Assembly: GCA_947629295.1 (NCBI GenBank)
Contig: CANRDH010000037.1
Span: 1-11,061, forward strand
Length of the DNA stretch: 11,061 bases
Reading direction: 5' to 3'
Source of the DNA: an uncultured Clostridia bacterium
Lineage (GTDB): Bacteria; Bacillota; Clostridia; Oscillospirales; Acutalibacteraceae
Position 1 is the first letter of the stretch. Each line of letters begins with the position of its first letter. This document shows, piece by piece, positions 1 to 5,224 of the stretch. The translations under genes were made by a program, and so were the position numbers. Below the pieces are notes generated by a model. The model searched no databases, was not told where the DNA came from, and saw only the letters and a program-made list of their open reading frames with translations.

Positions 1-213
1 TCGGTTCCGCAAAAAATATCGGTTGCCGGCTTTGATGATACCCCGCTTTGCGGTATGGTATTCCCATCACTTACCTCTGTTCGGCAGGATACGGCAAAAA
101 GAGCGGCATGTGCTTTGGAGTCCTTGCGGCGTCTCCGTGACGGAGAGGAGGTCGAGTCAACAATTACTCTCCCCACAAAGCTGATTATCCGTGGAAGTAC
201 ACGCAGTCTATGA
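1..213 (+). CDS. LacI-family transcriptional regulator, C-terminal end (partial at window edge)
   Basis: Frame 1 is open from the first base to TGA at 211-213 and gives 70 residues. It contains the effector-domain signature of LacI/GalR regulators: ISVAGFDDTPLCG, then PSLTSVRQD, then a C-terminal strand with LIIRGSTRSL. In this family the segment forms the end of the periplasmic-binding-protein-like sugar-sensing domain and part of the dimer interface; the DNA-binding head lies outside the window. The gene is cut by the window edge, so nothing here says whether it is intact. A related C-terminal segment recurs as a remnant on the other strand at 4428-4554. The MATE gene downstream has its own promoter, so regulation of it by this protein is possible but not shown. 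Confidence 0.85.
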   Translation, partial: SVPQKISVAGFDDTPLCGMVFPSLTSVRQDTAKRAACALESLRRLRDGEEVESTITLPTKLIIRGSTRSL

Positions 214-264
214 TTTTCTACAAAAATATACACTTTATTTTGGTATAACTTATGTATTTAAGTT

Positions 265-293
265 TTGCATTAACACCCCTGTTGTCCTATAAT
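265..293 (+). promoter_or_regulatory. Sigma-A promoter for the MATE gene
   Basis: A perfect -10 box TATAAT (288-293) lies 17 bp after a partial -35 TTGCAT (265-270). Transcription would start near 300, just before the RBS AGGGG (303-307) and ATG at 318. The promoter position argues against the longer reading-frame start at 252, which lies upstream of it. Confidence 0.7.
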
Positions 294-310
294 GGAAGTG
301 GCAGGGGTGT
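273..310. repeat. Perfect 9-bp inverted repeat around the -10 box and RBS of the MATE gene
   Basis: ACACCCCTG at 273-281 is the exact reverse complement of CAGGGGTGT at 302-310, with 20 bp between the arms. The left arm is inside the -35/-10 spacer, the -10 box lies between the arms, and the right arm covers the Shine-Dalgarno AGGGG. On DNA this could be a repressor or activator dyad. In RNA reading through from the upstream gene, the two arms could pair and hide the RBS; RNA started at about 300 would lack the left arm. Confidence 0.6.
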
Positions 311-317
311 GGTATTT

Positions 318-1658
318 ATGAAAAAAACATCATTCTTTTATTCGGTCTGTATTCTTGCAATTCCCGTTGCGCTTCAATCAATGCTTCAGGCGTCATTCGG
401 TGTTGTTGATCAGATTATGATTGGTCAGCTCGGAAGTGTTGATGTTACGGCTGTCGGACTTGCGGGAAAATTTACAGGAATATTTAATGTAATGGTTTCA
501 GCGGTAAGTGCGGTTGCAGGAATAATGATTTCTCAGTATATGGGACAGAAAAACCGTGCGGAGGTAAAAAGGAGTCTTACTGCCAATCTTATGCTTGCTC
601 TGGGCGTCGCTTTTATTTTTACCGTACTTTGCGCCGTTTTGCCAAAGCAGATTATGAATCTTTATACAGAGGACGAAGCGGCTGTTGACGCTGCGGGAGG
701 ATATCTTTTTATAACCGCCTGGGGTTTTCTTGCTGCGGCAGGGTCAACGATACTCTCGACAATGCTCCGATGTATGGAAAAAGCGGCATTGCCGCTTTAT
801 GCCGGAATTGCTGCTGCGGCTGTAAATACAGGGCTGAATTATGTACTTATATTCGGCAAATTCGGCTTCCCCGAATGGGGCATAATAGGTGCGGCGGTCG
901 CTACGCTGATTTCTCAGGCAGTAAATTTTATACTTATATTTATCATGTATATCAAATACAGAAAAGTGACAGCGGCGGAGCCTGATGAGGTCAAAGGCAT
1001 GGGAAAATTTAACTATAAGCAATATTTAACCATGCTTATGCCTATTCTGATTTGCGAATTTATGTGGAGCGTAGGCGAAAATGTTTATGCGGGAATATAC
1101 GGACATCTGGGTACCGACGCCTGTGCAGCTATGACACTTACAAATCCCATTCAGTCTTTGACAATCGGAGCCTTAAGCGGCCTTAGTCAGGCGGCAGGCA
1201 TTATAATGGGTAAAAGACTCGGTGACGGAGAATTTGACAAGGCATATATCGCCTCAAAAAAACTGATACTTTACGGTGCTGTTGGTTCGCTTATTTTCTC
1301 GGTTATTATCGTGTTTATAATGCCGTATTATGTTAGAATCTATAACGTGGATGAAAATGTCCGTCAGATTACGGTTCAAATACTTACAGCCTATTCATTA
1401 GTTGTACCGTTCAAGGTTCTTAATATGATTGTCGGCGGCGGTATTTTGCGAAGCGGAGGAAAAACAAAATATATTATGATTATAGATATAATCGGAACAT
1501 GGATTTTCGGTGTACCGCTCGGTTTTCTTTCAGCCTTCGTTTTTGGCTTATCTATCCCGTATGTTTATTTTATACTTTCACTTGAGGAATGTGTACGTCT
1601 GGGTATTTCTCTTGTCGTCTTGCATCGAAGAAGCTGGATGAATACTCTTAAGACTTAA
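318..1658 (+). CDS. MATE family multidrug efflux transporter
   Basis: A 446-residue polytopic membrane protein, the usual length for the MATE (NorM/DinF-type) family, which exports cationic drugs and other compounds in exchange for Na+ or H+. It starts MKKTSFFYSVCILAIPVALQ and shows the family pattern of two similar halves: the N-half LAIPVALQSMLQASFGVVDQ with GLAGKF, and the C-half after the loop near residue 225 (LMPILICEFMWSVGENVYAG). About twelve hydrophobic segments can be seen. The start at 318 is chosen over an in-frame ATG at 252 because it has an RBS (AGGGG, 303-307), begins with a typical MATE N-terminus, and lies downstream of the TATAAT box at 288-293. The end overlaps antisense with the tnpB remnant by a few bases and no terminator is visible after it. 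The substrate cannot be told from sequence. Confidence 0.93.
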   Translation: MKKTSFFYSVCILAIPVALQSMLQASFGVVDQIMIGQLGSVDVTAVGLAGKFTGIFNVMVSAVSAVAGIMISQYMGQKNRAEVKRSLTANLMLALGVAFIFTVLCAVLPKQIMNLYTEDEAAVDAAGGYLFITAWGFLAAAGSTILSTMLRCMEKAALPLYAGIAAAAVNTGLNYVLIFGKFGFPEWGIIGAAVATLISQAVNFILIFIMYIKYRKVTAAEPDEVKGMGKFNYKQYLTMLMPILICEFMWSVGENVYAGIYGHLGTDACAAMTLTNPIQSLTIGALSGLSQAAGIIMGKRLGDGEFDKAYIASKKLILYGAVGSLIFSVIIVFIMPYYVRIYNVDENVRQITVQILTAYSLVVPFKVLNMIVGGGILRSGGKTKYIMIIDIIGTWIFGVPLGFLSAFVFGLSIPYVYFILSLEECVRLGISLVVLHRRSWMNTLKT

Positions 1659-1910
1659 TTGTGACATCCTCTTCTTCAAGTTTGTATTTCAAAAATACCA
1701 TAAACATTCCCCAACCGTTGTCGTAAACGGATCTACCGAAATGCAAGGCTTGTGCCATTGCATTCATATCAAGGTCTTCAATGCACACAGTCATAAGCAT
1801 TGGTTATCTGCTTTGACTGCTTGTGCATGAGGTCCTTGTTTATTGCGATTGTTCTGGCCTTTCTGCATGAGTGACAATTTTCTCTGCGCCTTTTTCAATC
1901 GCTTTTCCGC
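1648..1910 (-). pseudogene. tnpB: Remnant of an IS200/IS605-type tnpB (RNA-guided nuclease family) gene
   Basis: Three minus-strand frames together read as the middle part of a TnpB protein. Reading from 1910 downward: AEKRLKKAQRKLSLMQKG and NNRNK; then in another frame (about 1840-1791) KDLMHKQSKQITNAYDCV; then in the third frame CIEDLDMNAMAQALHFGRS and DNGWGMFMVFLKYKLEE, ending in an unrelated stop at 1648. The second shift is explained by loss of one TG pair in a TG run near 1790. The first needs an internal loss of roughly 50 bp compared with usual TnpB spacing. The N-terminus, the zinc-ribbon C-terminus and the 3' end that would hold the guide (omega) RNA are missing. It cannot make a working nuclease. 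The family assignment rests on the strong IEDL / NGWGMF block. Confidence 0.82.
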
Positions 1911-1999
1911 TTGCGGTATTCTTTGGGCGTAATGAAAAAGCGTTTGGCAAAGGACCTCGTATAGCCTTCATTGGACTGATAGTGACAGTCCGGGCAGGC
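1895..1999 (-). pseudogene. C-terminal fragment of an AraC-family regulator
   Basis: The minus strand from 1999 to a TGA at 1895-1897 gives 34 residues with the second helix-turn-helix of AraC/XylS proteins: HYQSNEGYTRSFAKRF followed by ITPKEYRKR, matching the usual pattern of SxxYFxRxFK, GxTPxEYR. Nothing upstream continues it: beyond 1999 the sequence is a plus-strand recombinase fragment. It shares about 15 bp with the end of the tnpB remnant, so one of the two has been joined into the other. Only the natural C-terminus is left, without RBS or start codon. Confidence 0.75.
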
Positions 2000-2156
2000 G
2001 ACCATCGAAGCTTACCTCGAAACCCTCAAGGCGCAGGACACCCTGGTGGAGCGGTTCGAGCCCTCCCTCTGGTGTGCGCTGCTGGATTTCGTGACGGTCT
2101 ACTCCAAAGAGGATGTACGGTTCACATTCAAGGACGGGACGGAAATAAGGGCATAA
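1995..2156 (+). pseudogene. C-terminal fragment of a large serine recombinase
   Basis: An open plus-strand stretch ends at TAA 2154-2156. It reads ATIEAYLETLKAQDTLVERF, then LWCALLDFVTVYSKEDVRF and TFKDGTEIRA. This is the typical end of large serine recombinases (TnpX/integrase type) carried by clostridial integrative elements and prophages. About 50 of the expected 500 or more residues remain; the catalytic serine domain is absent. The stretch is visibly more GC-rich than the MATE gene. A terminator follows within 5 bp of the stop, as would be expected at the end of an original element. It marks where an integrative element once ended or recombined. Confidence 0.8.
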
Positions 2157-2160
2157 GGGC

Positions 2161-2204
2161 AAAAAGGAACTCCTCACTTCCACTTCGGAGGTGAGGAGCT
2201 TTTT
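2161..2204. terminator. Bidirectional intrinsic terminator
   Basis: A 12-bp stem, CTCCTCACTTCC (2170-2181) with GGAGGTGAGGAG (2187-2198), has one G-T wobble and a 5-nt loop. It is followed by CTTTTT on + and by TTCCTTTTT on - (AAAAAGGAA before the stem). It can end transcription from the recombinase side and also minus-strand transcription from the DUF3267 gene, which has no nearer terminator. Confidence 0.85.
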
Positions 2205-2305
2205 GCCTGTCCTTTTCGATCACAGGAATTGTCAGTCAGTTTTCCGTATGTTGTAAAAATATAAAACTAAATTGGCTCTGCATAACATTCCTCAACAAAG
2301 TTTAA

Positions 2306-2896
2306 TCACATAAACCAGAATAATCCTTCATTGGTTGCCTGTATTTTTGCACCATTCGGAACCTGTTTCATGATTTGCATTACATCCATATAATCAGGCG
2401 AAGGAGAAATCAGACCCATGAACAACGGAACAATACAAATTGTCAACAGTCCTTTCCATTCCGGAGGACATATCAGGAAAATGCAAAGTGGGATGATTCC
2501 CAATAGGACAGGAGCAAGGGACATAATAATATACCGGCATTTTCTAATTGGAAAACCGGAAACCGCATAAGCAGCCACTTTCTTTATACAGATACCCACA
2601 TAAACAGTCGCCTCTTTCGGATAGCAAACTGCGTGAAGATATTCATGGACAGGTATCAGTAAAAAGCCGATAAGAAACCCAATCGGCATAAAGCGCAGGT
2701 CAAAGAGAAACTCTGTACTTGTGCTTTTCTTGATAATAACAGCGATAAAGCACAGGATCATAGGGATGATCCCATACGGCACAGATGCGCTCAACAGATT
2801 ATCCGGCCTCTTTATTTTCACCGCACCTTCGGGAAGCGGAATATCAGGAAATTCTTTTCCCCAAGGTTGATTTCCTTCCCATATTATTTTTGCCAT
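2306..2896 (-). CDS. DUF3267 family membrane protein, putative zincin-type metalloprotease
   Basis: 196 residues starting MAKIIWEGNQPWGKEFPDIP. Hydrophobic segments lie near residues 40-56, 70-84, 121-143 and 148-164. The second ends in HEYLH (84-88), a zinc-protease HExxH motif placed at the membrane face as in DUF3267 and M50-like proteins; SPSPDYMD (164-171) may supply the third metal ligand. Family members are presumed membrane-bound peptidases; the substrate is not known. The frame stays open up to 3046, but the extra residues do not look like family sequence, so the start at 2896 is preferred. Its best upstream GA-rich stretch (GAGGGAG) is somewhat far from the ATG, so the start is less certain than the product. 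Likely ended by the terminator at 2161-2204. Confidence 0.8.
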   Translation of the reverse strand: MAKIIWEGNQPWGKEFPDIPLPEGAVKIKRPDNLLSASVPYGIIPMILCFIAVIIKKSTSTEFLFDLRFMPIGFLIGFLLIPVHEYLHAVCYPKEATVYVGICIKKVAAYAVSGFPIRKCRYIIMSLAPVLLGIIPLCIFLICPPEWKGLLTICIVPLFMGLISPSPDYMDVMQIMKQVPNGAKIQATNEGLFWFM

Positions 2897-3027
2897 ATCT
2901 ATCTTGACTCCCTCAAATTCCGATTTTCCGGGCAGATATACCCATCCTTCAATAAATCGTACCACAAAATCGTGAATAAATCTACCGATATTAGCACAGG
3001 CACACATTTTACATCGCAAGAAGAAAA

Positions 3028-3177
3028 TTACACCGCAAAGGCGCACTTTTGGGTTTTCCTCGGCTTTGTATTAAACTCTGCAAGATTATATCCTACATCA
3101 ATATCATCCAATATGAATCCGTCAGCCAGTACCTGCCCATTTTTATCATTTGCGGTAGGGGCAGGCGGTACATTCCG
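3028..3177 (-). pseudogene. Orphan coding-like stretch, family not recognised
   Basis: A minus-strand frame between TGA (3178-3180) and TAA (3028-3030) encodes 49 residues including NDKNGQVLADGFILDDIDVG and YNLAEFNTKPRK. The composition is protein-like, but there is no good start codon or RBS, and its beginning overlaps the end of the gene at 3146-3424 in another frame. It may be the 3' end of a decayed gene, or a frameshifted tail of that neighbour. I do not recognise the family and the coding call itself is tentative. Confidence 0.35.
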
Positions 3178-3424
3178 TCAACAGCGCAGGACGGGCCGCC
3201 TTCAGGTAGATTTTTTTCTTGCGGATTTTTTCATGAATACGCTTTAACAGCTCTGCATCTTCACATTCGATCCGACATTCCCTGCCGTATTTACGCACAT
3301 ACTCGATAAACTCAATAATTGTCCTAAGTTCCCAATCGGTGATTTGCGGATAACGGGAAAGCTTTTTATAAAATACCCCATCCCACACCTCGGTACATTC
3401 AAAATTGCCGACTTTAATAATCAC
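3146..3424 (-). CDS. Small hypothetical protein
   Basis: 92 residues from a GTG start at 3424, with AGAGGT about 8 bases upstream supporting it. The sequence (VGNFECTEVWDGVFYKKLSR, then a predicted helical stretch with IIEFIEYVRKYGRE) is charged, without membrane segments or signal peptide. It ends with a CxxC pair in TECTACPYRK. I do not recognise the family. It starts 46 bp after the aac(3)-like gene on the same strand with no terminator between, so it may be co-transcribed. The abrupt end beside an overlapping open frame (3028-3177) leaves open that it is a truncated longer protein. Confidence 0.55.
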   Translation of the reverse strand: MIIKVGNFECTEVWDGVFYKKLSRYPQITDWELRTIIEFIEYVRKYGRECRIECEDAELLKRIHEKIRKKKIYLKAARPALLTECTACPYRK

Positions 3425-3470
3425 AATTCGACCTCTACATACTATTTTTATGGTCGTTCGTATGAACGCA

Positions 3471-4259
3471 TCATTTTCTGTTCTCCTCGATCCATCTGAC
3501 CGCGAAATCTACCAGTTCCCTTTGGCGCATGAAGGTCACTGTCCCATTTCCCAAGACGGCTTTGGCAACCGGACAACTTGCCTCAAAAGCCTGACCGATC
3601 TGGTCAAAATCCTCTCCGTCCACAAAAAGTGTTTCATAGGACTTCCAGACACGAATACCGTTTTCCATAATCGCGCTGCTCTCCACGGTGTTGTGTTTGC
3701 CAGGATAATCAGCCCGCACATCGGCCAAGTGGAGGGAGGTGTTCTTGTCGTAGCCCACACCGATCAACAGCACATAGCCGTCCAACTCGTAAAGCTTGCC
3801 GATGGGTGAGCCATCTCCAAAGATATTGGATAGATCGTGGCTTTCCGTCAGGTACTCGGCGTATCGGCCCCAGGCCGCCACGGACCTGGCCGGATGGCCG
3901 CTGCGGACTGTCCCCGGCCACCGGCGGAACATCTCCGCCACGGCACCCATAGTGTTGGTGGGCGTGATGTCCCTGTCGTAGGCCGGCCAGTTGTCCCGGA
4001 TGAGCTGCCACCATTCCTGGGGCTCCTGCCAATGGACGCCGGAGCTAGGATCGAGGTTTTTCCAGGATTGAGTGGGCATCATAAGGGTTCCGTCCTCACC
4101 AACGCTCTCCATCAGGGCCTCGATCACCACCTGAGCCCCGCCGCAGACGAAGCCCAGAGAACTCAGGGAGCAGTGAACCATGACCGTCTGCCCGGCCGCC
4201 ACGCCTATTTTTTTGAATGTGTCAAGAAGTTCTTTTTTAAGTACGATTTTTCGTTCCAT
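3471..4259 (-). CDS. Aminoglycoside N(3)-acetyltransferase family protein
   Basis: 262 residues, the usual length for the Antibiotic_NAT (AAC(3)/YokD) family, which moves acetyl from acetyl-CoA to the 3-amino group of aminoglycosides. Family blocks are present: MVHCSLSSLGFVCGGAQVV (27-45), GTLMMPTQSW (57-66), the active-site-type HPARSVAAWG (122-131), GSPIGKLYELDGYVLLIGVG (150-169) and NTSLHLAD (173-180). Start: ATG at 4259 has GGAGG 5 bp upstream (4265-4269); the ATG at 4271 overlaps that RBS and is not used here. A consensus promoter lies just upstream. Base composition is uneven: the first 20 or so codons are AT-rich (about one third GC in 4201-4260), while 3841-3960 is about 70 percent GC. 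Chromosomal family members do not all give resistance, so the phenotype is uncertain. Confidence 0.88.
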   Translation of the reverse strand: MERKIVLKKELLDTFKKIGVAAGQTVMVHCSLSSLGFVCGGAQVVIEALMESVGEDGTLMMPTQSWKNLDPSSGVHWQEPQEWWQLIRDNWPAYDRDITPTNTMGAVAEMFRRWPGTVRSGHPARSVAAWGRYAEYLTESHDLSNIFGDGSPIGKLYELDGYVLLIGVGYDKNTSLHLADVRADYPGKHNTVESSAIMENGIRVWKSYETLFVDGEDFDQIGQAFEASCPVAKAVLGNGTVTFMRQRELVDFAVRWIEENRK

Positions 4260-4297
4260 GTCAGCCTCCATAATTGTAAAAATTCCTTCATTAGTCC

Positions 4298-4327
4298 ATT
4301 ATAAGCTGATGGAGGAATTCTTGTCAA
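4298..4327 (-). promoter_or_regulatory. Consensus sigma-A promoter of the aac(3)-like gene
   Basis: Read on the minus strand: TTGACA (4327-4322), an 18-bp spacer, TATAAT (4303-4298). Both hexamers match the consensus completely. Transcription would start near 4291 and give a leader of about 30 nt to the RBS GGAGG and ATG at 4259. It suggests strong, largely unregulated expression. Confidence 0.85.
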
Positions 4328-4427
4328 AACTTAAATCTGTAAGCTGTGACAAAAATGGAACGTAGTTTTTATTGAAAATTACAATACAACAATGTCAAAA
4401 TCATCCGTTCAGCAATCCCCTGTGCTG

Positions 4428-4673
4428 TCACGGCTCACCGGCCCGCATTTTTGCGATAACGTCCAGTGCCGTCCTTTCACGTTCCGCATTGTCCTGACGA
4501 ACGGAGGTAAGAGACGGATAAACCAACCCGCAAAGAGGCGTGTCGTCAAAACCTCCGCCGCCCGCGCACAGCACGCTCTCGTCGTCCGGCTCGCCAAAGT
4601 CGCAGATGTGGACCTTGGAATACTTGTAGACCAGCCGCCCGTAACGGTCAAACAGGCAGATGATGTTGTGCTG
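4428..4673 (-). pseudogene. Chimeric remnant: nitrilase fragment joined to a LacI C-terminal fragment
   Basis: The minus frame from 4673 to TGA at 4428-4430 gives 81 residues made of two unrelated pieces. The first 38 or so (NIICLFDRYGRLVYKYSKVH, then ICDFGEPDDE) look like the core of a carbon-nitrogen hydrolase (nitrilase family), including the KVH part around the catalytic lysine. From about 4554 on it becomes GFDDTPLCGLVYPSLTSVRQ with AGEP at the end, a LacI-family C-terminus. That piece matches the LacI end at 1-213 in about 26 of 40 positions by eye. The join keeps the frame. A TGA at 4674-4676 cuts it off from the ATG at 4705, so it is not expressed as such. Neither half is near full length. 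Confidence 0.72.
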
Positions 4674-4702
4674 TCAGCCCATCCGGAAAGATTTGTAAGT
4701 GC

Positions 4703-4720
4703 CATAATATTTACCTCCTC
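4703..4720 (-). promoter_or_regulatory. Orphan ribosome binding site and start codon
   Basis: On the minus strand GAGGAGG (4720-4714) lies 8 bp before ATG (4705-4703), a strong initiation site. The frame it opens (MALTNLSGWAD) runs to 4409 but is out of phase with the recognisable nitrilase/LacI pieces and gives serine/threonine/arginine-rich sequence of shadow type. The signal is probably a survivor of the lost gene. Confidence 0.6.
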
Positions 4721-4756
4721 GTATGTATTCAAAGGCTGTTTCCCTCTGTAATTACC

Positions 4757-4784
4757 ATTATACAGATTATTTCATATCATACAA
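4757..4784 (-). promoter_or_regulatory. Minus-strand promoter upstream of the chimeric remnant
   Basis: Read on the minus strand: TTGTAT (4784-4779), 16 bp, TATAAT (4762-4757), about 40 bp before the GAGGAGG RBS. The -10 box is perfect and the -35 is partial. It would transcribe into the broken nitrilase/LacI remnant. Confidence 0.55.
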
Positions 4785-4801
4785 ATACGCACTTTTTTAT
4801 G

Positions 4802-4834
4802 GGCTGCTTACTTTTTGGTAACCGTTGTGCAGCC
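4802..4834. repeat. Inverted repeat in the divergent intergenic region
   Basis: GGCTGC (4802-4807) pairs with GCAGCC (4829-4834), and inside it TTAC (4808-4811) pairs with GTAA (4818-4821), leaving an asymmetric bulge of 7 nt. No T-run follows directly, so a terminator is unlikely. It lies between the two divergent promoters and may be an operator or leftover structure. Confidence 0.35.
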
Positions 4835-4876
4835 ATGCCGTCCGGTCGAAAAAAATTTTTTATACCCTTTTTACTA

Positions 4877-4906
4877 TTGTGTTTTTTTATAATGCTGCAT
4901 TATAAT
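4877..4906 (+). promoter_or_regulatory. Promoter for the hxlR-type remnant
   Basis: TTGTGT (4877-4882), 18 bp, TATAAT (4901-4906). A second TATAAT sits at 4888-4893 without a good -35. The start point would be about 4913, shortly before the AAGGAGAG at 4937-4944. The promoter overlaps the palindrome at 4887-4905. Confidence 0.5.
4887..4905. promoter_or_regulatory. 19-bp perfect palindrome, likely operator
   Basis: TTATAATGC-T-GCATTATAA is a perfect dyad with one central base. It overlaps most of the -10 box at 4901-4906 and contains the second TATAAT. HxlR proteins bind as dimers and often control their own promoter, so this is a natural candidate operator for the now truncated regulator; that link is inference. 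Confidence 0.6.
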
Positions 4907-4928
4907 GTGAATGTAACATAAAAATCCG

Positions 4929-5123
4929 ATGTGTGGAAGGAGAGTCGGCAGAACTATAAAAACAAAGGAAGAATTAATTTCCGAATGTCCCGTTGCAGTA
5001 ACGGTTCAGCTTATCGGAAACAAATGGAAATTGCTTATTATACGCAGCCTTATGGAAAGACCGTGGGGGTTCAATGAATTGCAGAGAAATCTTGACGGAA
5101 TCAGCCAAAAAGGAATTGTTTAA
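4929..5123 (+). pseudogene. HxlR-type winged-helix regulator, truncated
   Basis: The frame gives CPVAVTVQLIGNKWKLLIIR and then MERPWGFNELQRNLDGISQK, the start of an HxlR domain (usual full length about 100-120 residues). After GISQK it leaves the family and stops at 5121-5123, losing the rest of the recognition helix, the wing and the dimer helix. The start also looks damaged: the ATG at 4929 has no RBS, whereas AAGGAGAG (4937-4944) is followed at 4956 by ATA AAA ACA AAG, where relatives commonly begin Met-Lys. Both ends thus argue for a dead gene. The break is at about 5110, where the promoter of the next gene begins. Confidence 0.8.
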
Positions 5124-5144
5124 TTTCTCAAGGCATGTTATAAT
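5116..5144 (+). promoter_or_regulatory. Promoter of the large helicase gene
   Basis: TTGTTT (5116-5121), 17 bp, TATAAT (5139-5144). It would give a leader of roughly 75 nt before ATG 5225. The -35 box lies within the last codons of the broken hxlR frame. Confidence 0.6.
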
Positions 5145-5174
5145 ATTGACGGATAATTATTGTACCGCAGAACT

Positions 5175-5186
5175 GCGATATATCGC
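5175..5186. promoter_or_regulatory. Palindrome GCGATATATCGC in the leader of the helicase gene
   Basis: A perfect 12-bp palindrome about 25 bp downstream of the predicted transcription start and about 25 bp before the RBS GGAGGG (5212-5217). The position would suit a repressor roadblock. There is no loop, so it is a DNA site rather than an RNA hairpin. Function is not shown. Confidence 0.35.
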
Positions 5187-5224
5187 TTCGGTATTAAACC
5201 TAATCAGATCTGGAGGGCTAAGTA

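Noticed and set aside
252..317. Upstream in-frame ATG for the MATE gene
   Set aside because: It lies upstream of the -10 box, has no RBS, and adds residues unlike MATE N-termini.
744..1022. Minus-strand and other-frame open stretches inside the MATE gene
   Set aside because: They lie wholly inside a clear coding gene, have no RBS and resemble no family.
1871..2194. Plus-strand open frame of 107 residues
   Set aside because: It runs through the AraC and recombinase remnants out of phase with both and yields low-complexity shadow sequence.
3440..3465. Small dyad CGTTC-GTAT-GAACG after the aac(3)-like gene
   Set aside because: The stem is only 5 bp and no T-run follows, so it is not supported as a terminator.
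3709..4304. Open frames in other phases within the aac(3)-like gene
   Set aside because: They are long only because the gene is GC-rich; the AAC(3) frame carries all the family motifs.
4321..4352. TTGTCA / TGACAA inverted repeat at the -35 of the aac promoter
   Set aside because: Six-base arms 20 bp apart are expected by chance in AT-rich DNA, and one arm is simply the -35 box.
4409..4732. 107-residue minus frame opened by the good RBS
   Set aside because: Its sequence is Ser/Thr/Arg-rich shadow of the nitrilase/LacI frame; only the initiation site is kept as a feature.
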